Source: an uncultured Lachnospiraceae bacterium (GTDB lineage Bacteria > Bacillota > Clostridia > Lachnospirales > Lachnospiraceae). Taken from it: a stretch of 39,337 nt of DNA. A model generated the notes under the pieces. The model did no database searches, was not told the origin of the DNA, and saw nothing but the letters and a program-made list of their open reading frames with translations. Below, piece by piece: positions 22,130 to 31,034 of this stretch. The translations under genes and the position numbers were made by a program. Location of the stretch: the NCBI GenBank assembly GCA_947169235.1, contig CAMVOY010000019.1, positions 1 to 39,337 on the forward strand, read 5' to 3'. The first letter of the stretch is position 1. The number at the start of each line of letters is the position of its first letter.

Positions 22130-23569
22130 TTATTCCTCCTCGTCTTCCTCAGGCGGATCTACATCCTCTGCCGGAGCTTTTGTCGGCTTCGGGGTAGCCA
22201 CGGGCTTTCCGCTTCCCCTGGTCACATATCTCGGAACTGCCTTATATGAACTCGAATTGATCTGCTTTTTGGTCGTCTTTCCGTTCTCGGTGACAACCTT
22301 CCAAAGTACAGCCTCATAACCGATATGCGCGCTCTGTGTAACATGCTCGTATGTCGGCGGCTGATTCGGATCCAAAGTGACCTTGTCTTCACCCGGCTCT
22401 ATGGTTTTGAGGACCTCTGAAACAAACTCAATCTTGCGGTCCGCCGGTCTGGTCTCGGCGCCATATACGGTAAACCATATGGTGCCGCCTCCTGCTCCGC
22501 CCCTGATAAGGACGGGCACATCCGAATTGTTTCTGAACTTAAAATCCTTGTAGTCTCCGGCGATCGCTGCATCCATCGACGGCTTCACATAGGAGACTAC
22601 CATTGAATGAGGTGCTCTCTCGACCACCTCGAGCTCTGCACGGAGAACCGCATTATAAAGCGTTGTAGAAACCTGGCACACTCCTCCGCCTATGGTGTCC
22701 ACAACCTCACCTTTGTTGTAGGATGGCGCATTGAAGTATCCGTTCTCTTCGGTCAGCGGGGAGATCGCGTCATGCACCGAGAATGTCTCACCCGGCATCA
22801 CTACGCTGCCATTGATGAGTCTCGCAGCATTTGCAAGGTTCTTTGACCTGGTCACATTGCCCTGGCTGTAATTCGTGGAGAAAACTCCTATCTTGTCCTT
22901 GCATCGTCTGGCCGTCTCCTCAGAGACCTTCGGCTCCTTTACCGTGGTGACCGCAACGACGTTGATATCTCCCTCAGAAGACGCCTCTATCTGTTTTTTA
23001 ATCTCTTCTACGGTCGCATCCACATCGACTGAGAGTCCCTGTCTTGACTTGGTATATTTGATCTCATCGCCCTCAAGTCTGACTGTGGCATCCTTTGGTT
23101 TTTTCGCCTTTTTCCCGCATTTTTTCTTGACAAACTTTGAAAGCTTTGCCTCGGAGTATGTGAAAGTCAGGTCATATTCCTGATGCTCAGCCTCGATACG
23201 CTTTATCTCAGCGTAGTTAAGAAAAATATTCTCACCCTTGCCGAGCTTCATCGCCTGATCGATAACATCGTTTTCTTCGATCCTGTAGTCAAAATCCTTC
23301 AGATTCGTCTCAACCATGTTACCATTTACATCCACATGGATCGGTCGGTCGCTTTTTGTTACCTCATATCCGTCTATGAGTGCCTGAACCTCCTCTGCAG
23401 TCTTTCCGCCTACATCCATGCCCGCAACATACACTCCCTGTATGATACGATTCGGGTCAGGTTTGTTCTGCATATAGAAAACCAGCACGTAGGACATGAT
23501 CAGCATGATCATGATCAGGATCACCAAAAACGCCGGTAAATAATGCGGTCTTTCCTTTCTTCTCATCAA
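22130..23569 (-). CDS. VanW-family wall-associated protein
   Basis: A 479-residue one-pass membrane protein (helix at about residues 12-33). The outside part starts with a peptidoglycan-binding-like domain pattern (VYVAGMDVGGKTAEEVQALI), then the VanW domain with FSVHDAISPLTEENGYFNAP, IGGGVCQVSTTLYNAVLRAELEVVER and SMDAAIAGDYKDFKFRN. A G5-like beta segment and an acidic Pro/Glu tail (DPPEEDEEE) end the protein. The family occurs in vancomycin-resistance clusters and widely in Clostridia, where its biochemical role is unclear. It is the first gene of an operon with the AIRS-like, Lrp and aminotransferase genes. Its Glu-rich 3' end supplies the ribosome binding site of the next gene. Confidence 0.92.
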   Translation of the reverse strand: MMRRKERPHYLPAFLVILIMIMLIMSYVLVFYMQNKPDPNRIIQGVYVAGMDVGGKTAEEVQALIDGYEVTKSDRPIHVDVNGNMVETNLKDFDYRIEENDVIDQAMKLGKGENIFLNYAEIKRIEAEHQEYDLTFTYSEAKLSKFVKKKCGKKAKKPKDATVRLEGDEIKYTKSRQGLSVDVDATVEEIKKQIEASSEGDINVVAVTTVKEPKVSEETARRCKDKIGVFSTNYSQGNVTRSKNLANAARLINGSVVMPGETFSVHDAISPLTEENGYFNAPSYNKGEVVDTIGGGVCQVSTTLYNAVLRAELEVVERAPHSMVVSYVKPSMDAAIAGDYKDFKFRNNSDVPVLIRGGAGGGTIWFTVYGAETRPADRKIEFVSEVLKTIEPGEDKVTLDPNQPPTYEHVTQSAHIGYEAVLWKVVTENGKTTKKQINSSSYKAVPRYVTRGSGKPVATPKPTKAPAEDVDPPEEDEEE

Positions 23570-23623
23570 TCCACCTCTTTATGGGCTTGCCATTTTTCTT
23601 AAAGTATATTACAATAATACCAT

Positions 23624-23652
23624 AGTATAACACAAATCATTTTAAAAGACAA
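23624..23652 (-). promoter_or_regulatory. Promoter of the VanW operon (TTGTCT-N17-TATACT)
   Basis: On the minus strand TTGTCT (23647-23652) and TATACT (23624-23629) are 17 nt apart, ~55 nt before the start codon and just beyond the terminator of the small upstream gene. Confidence 0.6.
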
Positions 23653-23660
23653 CATTTAAA

Positions 23661-23688
23661 TAAGAAAAGCGGGAGAATGCTCCCCCGC
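23661..23688 (-). terminator. Terminator of the 33-residue peptide gene
   Basis: On the minus strand GCGGGGGAG-CATT-CTCCCGC forms a GC-rich hairpin (one bulge) followed by TTTTCTTATTT. It lies 7-30 nt after the stop codon of the small gene at 23695. Confidence 0.82.
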
Positions 23689-23694
23689 GTGTGA

Positions 23695-23796
23695 TCACTG
23701 CGCTGTTATGGTTGCGACCAATCCCAAAACCATGGCCAGGATAACAGCAGCACAGATGATGGCTGCGATCCAGCGCTGTTTTTTTCGATTTAGCAT
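23695..23796 (-). CDS. Small membrane peptide of 33 residues
   Basis: An open frame of 33 codons encoding MLNRKKQRWIAAIICAAVIL followed by AMVLGLVATITAQ: a basic N-terminus (RKKQR) and one membrane helix of ~22 residues. AAGGGGG lies 5 nt before the ATG, and a strong terminator follows the stop codon, so it has the setting of a real gene. Tiny tail-anchored or one-pass proteins with this layout (for example Prli42 in Listeria, part of the stressosome) are known in Bacillota, but I see no clear match to one. It is head-to-head with the TPR-like gene at 23858. Confidence 0.78.
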   Translation of the reverse strand: MLNRKKQRWIAAIICAAVILAMVLGLVATITAQ

Positions 23797-23857
23797 GGGA
23801 ACCCCCTTTCATTCGGCTTCCCTGCGGGGAGCCCACTCCTGATCGGAGCTGTTAGTT

Positions 23858-24484
23858 ATGATAATTCCTGTATTTATAATCATCTTTGTCATCTTCATCG
23901 CATGGACGCAGTATGAGATGAAAAAATCCTCAAAAGAAGCGGAAAAAGCCAACGAAGCCTTCTGGGCTCGTGAAGAGCAGGCAAACTTCGCACCAAAGCA
24001 GGATATCTCGGATCTGCCTCTACTGCACTTCGAGGAATCCGTGATCCCGATGCCACCCGAAGGTGCTTTCACCGAAGAGGACGACGTATCCACATACATA
24101 AAGGAGCTCAAAACTCTCCTTCGCGAGCCTATGATCGACCTGAGCGAATACACAAACACCGATCTCAAGCTCGCCTATGGTGTAGCCAATTTTACCACCC
24201 TTTCGGGCTATGATGACAACTACAACAGCTTTTTGCTGCTACTTACAAACCTGGCTCGCGGCTATGAGCGTCGCGAAATGTATGAACTGTCTGCGCAGAC
24301 CTACCGTTCCGCACTTTCGTGCGGTTCGCTGAAACTTGCCGACTATACGGGTCTCGCAAAGGTTTACATCGCCATGGACAAACCCGAAAAGGTCTCCGAG
24401 CTTATCGATGAGGTCGAAGCCTCTGACAACCAACGCTCAGGCGGGATAATAGAGGCTTTGAAGCGCGAACTGTCGAAATATTGA
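23858..24484 (+). CDS. Membrane-anchored helical (TPR-like) protein
   Basis: A 208-residue protein with an immediate N-terminal membrane helix (residues 2-18) and a cytoplasmic or exposed part that is charged, then helical. The C-terminal ~110 residues look like two or three TPR-type helix pairs ([44 protein letters not shown]). GGAG lies 9 nt upstream of the ATG. I do not recognise a family with certainty. TPR segments usually mediate protein contacts. It is divergent from the 33-residue membrane peptide gene, and the 61 nt between them must hold both upstream regions; no clear promoter is visible there. Confidence 0.78.
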   Translation: MIIPVFIIIFVIFIAWTQYEMKKSSKEAEKANEAFWAREEQANFAPKQDISDLPLLHFEESVIPMPPEGAFTEEDDVSTYIKELKTLLREPMIDLSEYTNTDLKLAYGVANFTTLSGYDDNYNSFLLLLTNLARGYERREMYELSAQTYRSALSCGSLKLADYTGLAKVYIAMDKPEKVSELIDEVEASDNQRSGGIIEALKRELSKY

Positions 24485-24548
24485 CAATTCACGGATATTT
24501 TACTTTACTTCACCGACTCTGTCAAGAAAATATCTGTCATTTCTGCTA

Positions 24549-24577
24549 TTTACATATGAATATCTATCTGATATAAT
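24549..24577 (+). promoter_or_regulatory. Promoter of the MCP gene (TTTACA-N17-TATAAT)
   Basis: TTTACA at 24549-24554 and TATAAT at 24572-24577, 17-nt spacer. The ATG at 24576 lies in the -10 itself, which confirms the downstream start at 24615. Confidence 0.82.
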
Positions 24578-24614
24578 GAATATGATTATTCTTGCTTACA
24601 AGGAGGAACACCAT

Positions 24615-26123
24615 ATGGAATCGTACAACGAAGCCGAAGCAAAAAAACTGGCAGCGATGAGCGAGTTCGCTCTTGCGAATAAGACCGTAGCTCAGCTGCT
24701 CACAGTGATATGCTCGATCATTTCCGTAGCTTACATAGCCGAAGTTGCCAAAGGGAGCAGAACACTTCTTTACGTAGCCATTACGGTCATACTCGCCATG
24801 GCACCTGTTGTGACTTCATGGATTCTCTATAGTGCGAATCATGCAACGCCGATCCTCAAATATGTTGCGGTGATCGGATATAACCTCATGTACTGCTACG
24901 TTCTTTTCACGGCAGCCAATGATCTTGTTTTCACGTATGCCATCCCGATGATGATCGCATACACGCTCTATGGCGATAAGCTTCTGACCATAATAAACGG
25001 CGTTATCGTGGTGGTTGCGAATATCATTTCGATCATTATACCGTTTATGCAGGGTGACGTTTCAAAAGAAAAAGTCGTTGTTTTTGAGATCCAGGGTCTG
25101 CTCATGATCGTTATGAGCGTCTACTTCGTCTGGACATCATCACGAGATATGCTGTTCCAACGCATACGTACCGCCAGACTGTCTCTCGAGCAGCACAATA
25201 CGAGTGAGCTTCTCGACGATGTGCTCACCGTATCCGGAAGGATGACTGACTCCGTGAAAAATATCACCGAGGAGATGCACACTCTGCAGGGCTCGGTACA
25301 GGATACACTTTCATCCATGGATCAGGTTAGCTCAGGCGCAAACGAGTCCGCTGATGCGGTTCAGAATCAGCTTGCAAAAACCGAAGAGATTCAGAAACAT
25401 GTAGCGAGTGTCCGCGAGGCAGCAGATACCATCAGCGAGGATGTAGACGCTACTGCCGGTGAGGTTGAACAGGGTCGGATCTCCATCCATCGCATGGGTG
25501 ATCTTACCGAAGAGGTTCACCGCTCGGGAAGAGATGTTCAGGCCGCTCTTTCAACCTTCCAGGAAAGCGCATCAAAGATGAACACCATCACTGAGCTCAT
25601 CAACAGTGTAGCTTCTCAGACCAGTCTGCTCGCACTTAACGCCTCTATCGAGGCAGCCAGGGCAGGTGAGGCCGGCAAAGGCTTTGCGGTAGTTGCCTCC
25701 GAGATCTCGAACCTCGCAGGACAGACCACATCTGCTACTCAGGACATAAATGAGCTTATCGAGAGTATCACATCACAGCTTGATACCATCGTAAGTACCA
25801 TCGATGGTCTTCTGGAGGCCGGAGAAGAAGAAAGCAAATGCGCTGAAGAAACCACGGAGAACTTTGACAGGATCGCGGAAAAGGTTAAAGAGATCACTGA
25901 TCGTACTTCCGAAATGGCCAACGCAGTTAACAAGCTTTCATCTGCAAACGATGAGATCGTAAACAGCATTCAGACCATATCTGCCATTACAGAAGAGGTT
26001 AACTCTCATGCAAATGAGACCTACGCAAGCAGCGAGGCAAACCAGCAGATAGTTACACATATCAATTCTCTTGTTGATGAACTGAATAATGATGCAGAGG
26101 CTCTCAAAGCCCACAATCAGTAA
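24615..26123 (+). CDS. Methyl-accepting chemotaxis protein without a periplasmic sensor domain
   Basis: A 502-residue receptor starting at ATG 24615, 7 nt after AAGGAGG. The N-terminal ~180 residues consist of about six membrane helices with short loops (residues ~25-175), so the sensor is a membrane-embedded module rather than a large extracytoplasmic domain. The cytoplasmic part is a long coiled coil with the conserved signalling tip [20 protein letters not shown]...GKGFAVVA, which contacts CheA and CheW. No HAMP domain is evident. It has its own promoter and terminator. CheX at 19.4-19.9 kb is the only other chemotaxis gene in the window. Confidence 0.94.
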   Translation: MESYNEAEAKKLAAMSEFALANKTVAQLLTVICSIISVAYIAEVAKGSRTLLYVAITVILAMAPVVTSWILYSANHATPILKYVAVIGYNLMYCYVLFTAANDLVFTYAIPMMIAYTLYGDKLLTIINGVIVVVANIISIIIPFMQGDVSKEKVVVFEIQGLLMIVMSVYFVWTSSRDMLFQRIRTARLSLEQHNTSELLDDVLTVSGRMTDSVKNITEEMHTLQGSVQDTLSSMDQVSSGANESADAVQNQLAKTEEIQKHVASVREAADTISEDVDATAGEVEQGRISIHRMGDLTEEVHRSGRDVQAALSTFQESASKMNTITELINSVASQTSLLALNASIEAARAGEAGKGFAVVASEISNLAGQTTSATQDINELIESITSQLDTIVSTIDGLLEAGEEESKCAEETTENFDRIAEKVKEITDRTSEMANAVNKLSSANDEIVNSIQTISAITEEVNSHANETYASSEANQQIVTHINSLVDELNNDAEALKAHNQ

Positions 26124-26154
26124 AGACAATTTATTGCGTACCAAATCGCATAGG

Positions 26155-26190
26155 AAAACGGCTCCGGTATTATACCGAAGCCGTTTTTCA
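26155..26190. terminator. Bidirectional terminator
   Basis: AAAACGGCTccGGTA / TACCgaAGCCGTTTTT: a long stem with one internal mismatch pair, flanked by AAAA on the left and TTTTT on the right. It serves the MCP gene and the convergent gene that ends at 26200. Confidence 0.9.
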
Positions 26191-26199
26191 TTATGCCTT

Positions 26200-26982
26200 T
26201 TAGTTTTCCACTGTCTTTGTAACACGTCGAATCTGTGCTGTATTACTCCATGCGGTGTAGTACTTTTTGCCACCTACTGTTTTATAGGCGCGTACTCTCG
26301 CGCGTATCCATTTGTAAGGGCCTTTGAATTTGATCGTGTGTGATACGCTCGCTTCATCAGTCTCTCCGTCATCATCACCGTTTTTGTCGCTCTTTTTCTG
26401 CCATTTGACCTCATATCCGTCTGCTCCTTCGACAGGAGTCCATGTGAGATTCATGGGTTTCTTTCCCTTTTTATCACCCTTTGCCATCTTTATACGAATG
26501 ACAGGCTGCCGGTCTATAAAGAGCTGAACTACACATCTGTCCGAATACTCTTTTGAATCCTTATAATCTCCCAATCCGTCAAAAAGCTTCTTTGCTTTCT
26601 TGTAAGAATACGCACCATAATACTTCTTTCCCAGAAGATAGGAAGCTTTTTTATACATATCCTTTGAGTCTTCGTAATCTCCCAGTTTTTTGAATGCATC
26701 CACGGCATCCTCATATTTTTTATTATCCAGATACTGCATCGCCTTTTCGTAGTCCTTTTCCTTCGGATCCGGCGTAGGCTCCGGTGTCGGCGTAGGTTCT
26801 TCGGTCTCTGCGGGAGCATCCGTAGTCTCTACGGTCTCGACCTGCTCTTCTTCTCCGTCATCACCTTTATCACCCTTGATGACGCCTGTTGCAACAAGCG
26901 CTACCAAAACGATCGCGAACGCGATAAGGCACACAGCTATCGTGGCTAATATGACATTCTTCGTAGATCTGGGCTTCTCCAT
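26200..26982 (-). CDS. Membrane-anchored protein with TPR-like and fibronectin III-like domains
   Basis: A 260-residue protein. One membrane helix (about 10-33) is followed by an acidic linker with EPTPTPEPTPDP, then a repeat region (about 75-150) with two copies of the pattern ALDAFKKLGDYEDSKDMYKKA / KLFDGLGDYKDSKEYSDRC, typical of clostridial surface proteins. The C-terminal ~110 residues (LTWTPVEGADGYEVKWQKK...GKKYYTAWSNTAQIR) look like a fibronectin type III domain. It is probably a surface protein for contacts with polymers or other proteins. GGGGGGAGAGG precedes the ATG; strong promoter at 27025-27053. Confidence 0.82.
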   Translation of the reverse strand: MEKPRSTKNVILATIAVCLIAFAIVLVALVATGVIKGDKGDDGEEEQVETVETTDAPAETEEPTPTPEPTPDPKEKDYEKAMQYLDNKKYEDAVDAFKKLGDYEDSKDMYKKASYLLGKKYYGAYSYKKAKKLFDGLGDYKDSKEYSDRCVVQLFIDRQPVIRIKMAKGDKKGKKPMNLTWTPVEGADGYEVKWQKKSDKNGDDDGETDEASVSHTIKFKGPYKWIRARVRAYKTVGGKKYYTAWSNTAQIRRVTKTVEN

Positions 26983-27024
26983 ATGATACCTCTCCCCCCT
27001 GAAACATGTGTAAACTACTTGGAC

Positions 27025-27053
27025 ATTATAGCATATCGATCACAAACCGTCAA
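27025..27053 (-). promoter_or_regulatory. Promoter (TTGACG-N17-TATAAT)
   Basis: On the minus strand TTGACG (27048-27053) and TATAAT (27025-27030) are 17 nt apart, ~43 nt before the gene start at 26982. Confidence 0.85.
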
Positions 27054-27101
27054 CAATAGCCGCTTTTTCTTTTATCGAGACTTCCTTCTGCATCGGCAAC
27101 A

Positions 27102-28562
27102 TCACTCCGTTACCTTGACAAGTGGATAAGAATCATCCTCCTGACTGAAGAACTCTCCTCCGAATTTCAGATACATCTTGTCAACTAAATCTCCATCGCA
27201 TATATATGAGAAGTGGTATATTCCGGGTTCTCCGACCTTAAAGTCTCTGAAATAGAAAGATTTTCCTCCTTGTGTTTCCCTATAGTAAAAAGGCATAAAA
27301 TCCGACCGTGCATCTTTAACAAACTCAGGTCTGTTATACTGATAGTACAAATTGGTATCATAGAGATGCCCATCCTCTTCCTCATAGAATTGCATATACG
27401 GAAACTCGGATCCAAAATCAGATGCTTTCATCGTCACATTTACAGCCTTGAGCTGAATATTCTCTTTGTCGACAACCTTGCTTTCCGGTTCAAGTATTCC
27501 ATTACCTTCTTCAACTCTCTCACGTGTATAGATGGACAGTTTTCCGCCCTTCCCCCACAACTCCGGGATGTTCTCACACAACTGTTTTGAGTTAAAATCA
27601 GATCTTTTCAGCATAGCCATTTTATCAGATACTTCAATATCGAGTACTTCAAACGTTCCACTTGGTGTCTTTATCGGTTCCCCAACACGATATACTGGCG
27701 CTTTTACTTCAATCTCGGATGTGCTTGAATGTCTGATTTCATATGCGCTCTTATACCTGCTGAGCAGCATAAACCCGCTGGCAGCATTTTCACTACATTC
27801 CGTCACATAAAGCTTTCCTGCAAGTCGAATCACTTCATCTGTCCCAAGCCCCTGCATTCCACATAGGTTGACTATGTAACCGTATTCTTCATAGAAAATG
27901 AACAGATTGATGGTATAACGTGAATCATAGTCGTATTCATATGCTGTGCCGCTGACAGTATCTGCCGTCGTCAGCAATGCCTTGTGGCCATCTATCAACA
28001 ATTCCTTCATCGCGGACTGATTGTTCAGGTTAAAAACATCTTGTTTATCCGTATCTACTCTATACACCCTATAGAAAAAGTCCTTACATATGTTGCTTCT
28101 TTTCTTATTATGGTTAAAATGATACTCATAGGAAATATAGTCGATTTCGGATATATCTACAACCTCCAGTGAGTATTCCTTTCCAAAATCTGCATCTACA
28201 CGGATGAACTTGTTTTTTTTATCACTGTCGGAATTGCTGTCTCCGTTTGCTGCAGTACCTGACACAACTGGCGAGGAGGATAAACCGGCCTTCTTAGGAT
28301 TATCCAGATGAACAGATACTTGATATCCGTTACGATCCACAGATGCCTTAAAAAACAAATTGCCGGCTGCATAAACAGCTGTTGGTATCAGCAGAACTGC
28401 CACTAAGACTCCGGCCGCGACCGCCACCTGCCACCTTAATCTGAATCGGTTAACCCGTCTAAAAGGTGACGCTCCGGATGTGATCGTATCCTGAATACGT
28501 TTCCTTGATTCATCAGATATGGATATGCTCTCATATCCGGTTTTAATTCTATTCTCATTCAT
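27102..28562 (-). CDS. Anti-sigma factor-like membrane protein with large extracellular domain
   Basis: A 486-residue protein. A cytoplasmic N-terminal segment of ~45 residues (with ISDESRKRIQDTI) is followed by one membrane helix (about 48-70) and a ~410-residue outside region. Its start resembles DUF4179 anti-sigma factors: AAGNLFFKASVDRNGYQVSVHLD. The rest is beta-rich with no catalytic motif. It overlaps the ECF sigma gene by ATGA, so the pair is coupled; the N-terminus should bind the sigma factor and release it on a surface signal. DUF4179 is named from pattern memory and would need a search. It is unusually long for an anti-sigma factor. Confidence 0.85.
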   Translation of the reverse strand: MNENRIKTGYESISISDESRKRIQDTITSGASPFRRVNRFRLRWQVAVAAGVLVAVLLIPTAVYAAGNLFFKASVDRNGYQVSVHLDNPKKAGLSSSPVVSGTAANGDSNSDSDKKNKFIRVDADFGKEYSLEVVDISEIDYISYEYHFNHNKKRSNICKDFFYRVYRVDTDKQDVFNLNNQSAMKELLIDGHKALLTTADTVSGTAYEYDYDSRYTINLFIFYEEYGYIVNLCGMQGLGTDEVIRLAGKLYVTECSENAASGFMLLSRYKSAYEIRHSSTSEIEVKAPVYRVGEPIKTPSGTFEVLDIEVSDKMAMLKRSDFNSKQLCENIPELWGKGGKLSIYTRERVEEGNGILEPESKVVDKENIQLKAVNVTMKASDFGSEFPYMQFYEEEDGHLYDTNLYYQYNRPEFVKDARSDFMPFYYRETQGGKSFYFRDFKVGEPGIYHFSYICDGDLVDKMYLKFGGEFFSQEDDSYPLVKVTE

Positions 28563-29077
28563 TTTTTCTCACTCCCCTCATCATTCAATGCTTCTTTGAG
28601 AAGTCCTCGTGCTTTTTGTAACCATGTCCGAATCGTCGATTCCGATTTATGGAGAAAAGTAGCAATCTCACGACTGTCATATCCTTCATAGTAATACATA
28701 TACACAGCAGTCTTATACTTTGCAGGCAATTTCAATATCATCTCCATCAGTTCTGTTGATGTCGTATCATCTTCCCTGCCTAGCTCCGTATGCTTCTCGA
28801 TATTTTCCCGACGACGCCACCAATGCTTCAATACATCTTTACACCGATTTGAAGCGGTAAGGATAAGCCAGCCCTTGAGATGTCTTTCGCTTTCAAATGT
28901 TTTATCTGATCGATACAGCTTCAAAAATGTGTCCTGAACAATATCCTCCGCATCCGGCATATTCTTCATATAGGAATAACACAGCCTGAAGATGTCATTT
29001 ACATAGTTTTCGTAGGCACAAGCGAACTGCTCATTCTTGCTTGTTTCTGACAATGTGCACACTATCATATCCTCCAT
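28559..29077 (-). CDS. ECF-type RNA polymerase sigma factor
   Basis: A 172-residue sigma-70 family protein. Region 2 (about residues 20-85) has YSYMKNMPDAEDIVQDTFLKLYR, and region 4 (about 110-165) has LPAKYKTAVYMYYYEGYDSREIATFLHKSESTIRTWLQKARGLLK. The -10/-35 recognition helices are in the right places for an ECF factor, with no region 1 or 3. AAGGGGG precedes the ATG by 8 nt. It is cotranscribed with the following anti-sigma gene (ATGA overlap). Its own promoter is unclear; TACAAT lies upstream at 29107-29112 on the minus strand with a weak -35. The target promoters in this window are unknown. Confidence 0.93.
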   Translation of the reverse strand: MEDMIVCTLSETSKNEQFACAYENYVNDIFRLCYSYMKNMPDAEDIVQDTFLKLYRSDKTFESERHLKGWLILTASNRCKDVLKHWWRRRENIEKHTELGREDDTTSTELMEMILKLPAKYKTAVYMYYYEGYDSREIATFLHKSESTIRTWLQKARGLLKEALNDEGSEKK

Positions 29078-29148
29078 TTGGATTTCCCCCTTACACTATA
29101 AATACGATTGTAGCTGAAAAAATGTCGAGACAAAAAAATAACACGATT

Positions 29149-29186
29149 AAAATGAGGGGCTACACAACCGTAGCCCCTCATTTTTG
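29149..29186 (-). terminator. Terminator of the lipoprotein operon
   Basis: Perfect 13-bp stem AATGAGGGGCTAC (29151-29163) / GTAGCCCCTCATT (29170-29182) with a 6-nt loop and AAATTTT-type tails; it lies after the stop codon at 29250. It shares the core GGGGCTACA-N2-ACC-N-TAGCCCC with the terminator at 35055-35084. Confidence 0.8.
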
Positions 29187-29249
29187 CGATGAATAGTCCC
29201 TACAGTATTTCCGCTCAATGTGCTGTCCAATGTTCGTTTCCTGCGCACA

Positions 29250-31034
29250 TTACACCTCATAACATTTGGTGACCACCTGACACTTCCCGTCTTTAACTTT
29301 GATCAAAAACGGCAGTCCGAAACAGGTCGGCTCACAGTAGTGCGGAGCATCTTTCATCTCGTGGTCGCGGATTTTTAATTCCTTTTTCACATACCGACGG
29401 AATTGCTTGGATGTAACCCTCGATAAAAGCTCGAGACCATCCGAACCGTATTTCCCGTTATAAATATTGTACTTTGTATCCGACGTAAGTGACACGCTCA
29501 TCTCCGGACCTACACCTCTCAAGCCCACTATGATGCTGTCATCGGGCTCCTCCCCCTCTTTTTCAACATATATGTCTTCCTTCGCTACCGCATTATGGAA
29601 GGTCAGCCTGTCCCCGGACAAGTCCGTCACCATGACCGACTCACGGTATTCATCTTTAAAAATATACCCGTAAGTATATTCTTTTTTATTAAACGCGGGA
29701 TCCGGATCGGTTTCAACATCCTTTCCGCCGTATTCATAGAACAAAAGATCAGTCAGTCTGCCATTGCCGCATCCAAACGCGTCCTCAGTATTTATCACGG
29801 TATAGAACTTCGCACCGGCTTTATTATAGTACCACGCTCTGTCGAATTTGAAATAAGTATCCTCCATGTCATCATCCGAATCCGTGCTTGTCAGATCAGC
29901 TATTTTTCCGTAAACAAAATGCTTGAACTCATCGATCTGATCTGCCAGGTTATCCACATATTCATGCTTGGTCAGGGTGTTATCATCCACATCAAACACA
30001 TACAGCACTCCCTTGTTTTTGTTGCTCAGGTAAACTTTATCTCCGTTTGCGGTCGCATATATTTCCGTGTAGTTATCTCCCTGTGTTGCCTCACAGCCTA
30101 TCGCTTTTCTATCCAGAGTTCTGTACATCCTGTGTTCTTTTTTATCATAGACAAAAATGCCCTTATAGCAGGTCACGATAAGTCGATCCTCGTCTACAAA
30201 AATGATCTCCGGCATATCAGATCCCCATGGATCTTTTTCCGTTACCTCAACTTCCGTGACCGGGACGAGCTGTCCTGTCTCTGTCAGAAACGGATTTACG
30301 TTTTCATTTACAAACGCCGTTTCCTCACTGAAAACTGCGTTATTCTCGCGGTATTCCCCTGCGATTCCATCATATGAAGTGTAATAAACCGTACGTTCAT
30401 TGGTCTTAAATATCGGAGAAAAACCGTCGTTATTGGCGGTGATCATCATCTCATTTCCTTTATGATCCAACAACACACGGAGCTTCCCCTCACTATCCAC
30501 AGAATAGAATCGGTATTCATAGTAGTTGCTGCTTAGACGATTTCCAAGCGCGAAATCATAAAGTCCGTCTTTATTGTAATCAGTCACGCCGAGTTCAAAA
30601 TCTTTGTAGAAATAATTTGTACGATTTCCCATTATCTCATAAAGGGCACTGTCTCTACGCTCATTACCCTGATATACATCAATGTAATACTCTCCCTCAT
30701 ACATTCCATCGAGGGGAGAAATGTTTTCAACAACCTTCTTTGCATCTCCTGAGTAGATGTAAACCGTAAAGTCTCCTACATCCTGCTTACAAAAATACTC
30801 CTCCGGCGGTGGCACCTGCTCGAGTTCTGCCACTCTCGTGTCCTCCTCCGCTGCCGCCTCCGACACTGCCTGTCCGCTCGCAGTCACTGATTCCGCACCC
30901 GGTGTCACGTTATTTTTATCTGGCCCTTCTGATGCTCCACAGCCGGCAAGCATGACGAGCGAACTCAGGATCATCACTATACAAGCCACCCCAAAGGTTA
31001 TGGTTATTCTTTTTTCATATGATGTCATTTTCAT
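29250..31034 (-). CDS. Lipoprotein with beta-propeller-like outer domain
   Basis: A 594-residue protein with a lipoprotein signal peptide (lipobox LAGC at about residue 32: LVMLAGCGASEG). After a Thr/Ser/Glu linker the remainder is beta-strand rich, with repeated DYNKDGLYDFALGNRLS-type (VCBS/FG-GAP-like) and YVFDVDDNTLTKHEYV or GIFVYDKKEHRM blades; this suggests a propeller with some Ca2+-type turns. No catalytic signature. Its ATG overlaps the stop codon of the upstream lipoprotein gene (ATGA) with AAGGAGG at 5 nt, so the two are coupled. Function unknown. Confidence 0.82.
   Translation of the reverse strand: MKMTSYEKRITITFGVACIVMILSSLVMLAGCGASEGPDKNNVTPGAESVTASGQAVSEAAAEEDTRVAELEQVPPPEEYFCKQDVGDFTVYIYSGDAKKVVENISPLDGMYEGEYYIDVYQGNERRDSALYEIMGNRTNYFYKDFELGVTDYNKDGLYDFALGNRLSSNYYEYRFYSVDSEGKLRVLLDHKGNEMMITANNDGFSPIFKTNERTVYYTSYDGIAGEYRENNAVFSEETAFVNENVNPFLTETGQLVPVTEVEVTEKDPWGSDMPEIIFVDEDRLIVTCYKGIFVYDKKEHRMYRTLDRKAIGCEATQGDNYTEIYATANGDKVYLSNKNKGVLYVFDVDDNTLTKHEYVDNLADQIDEFKHFVYGKIADLTSTDSDDDMEDTYFKFDRAWYYNKAGAKFYTVINTEDAFGCGNGRLTDLLFYEYGGKDVETDPDPAFNKKEYTYGYIFKDEYRESVMVTDLSGDRLTFHNAVAKEDIYVEKEGEEPDDSIIVGLRGVGPEMSVSLTSDTKYNIYNGKYGSDGLELLSRVTSKQFRRYVKKELKIRDHEMKDAPHYCEPTCFGLPFLIKVKDGKCQVVTKCYEV

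Noticed and set aside
23814..23833. Terminator between the small peptide gene and the TPR-like gene
   Set aside because: A GGCT-CCC / GGG-AGCC hairpin is present, but there is no T-run and the genes diverge, so a terminator would have no purpose there.
29595..30377. 260-codon plus-strand frame opposite the lipoprotein gene
   Set aside because: Composition of an antisense frame, no ribosome binding site; the minus-strand gene has a lipobox and coupled start.
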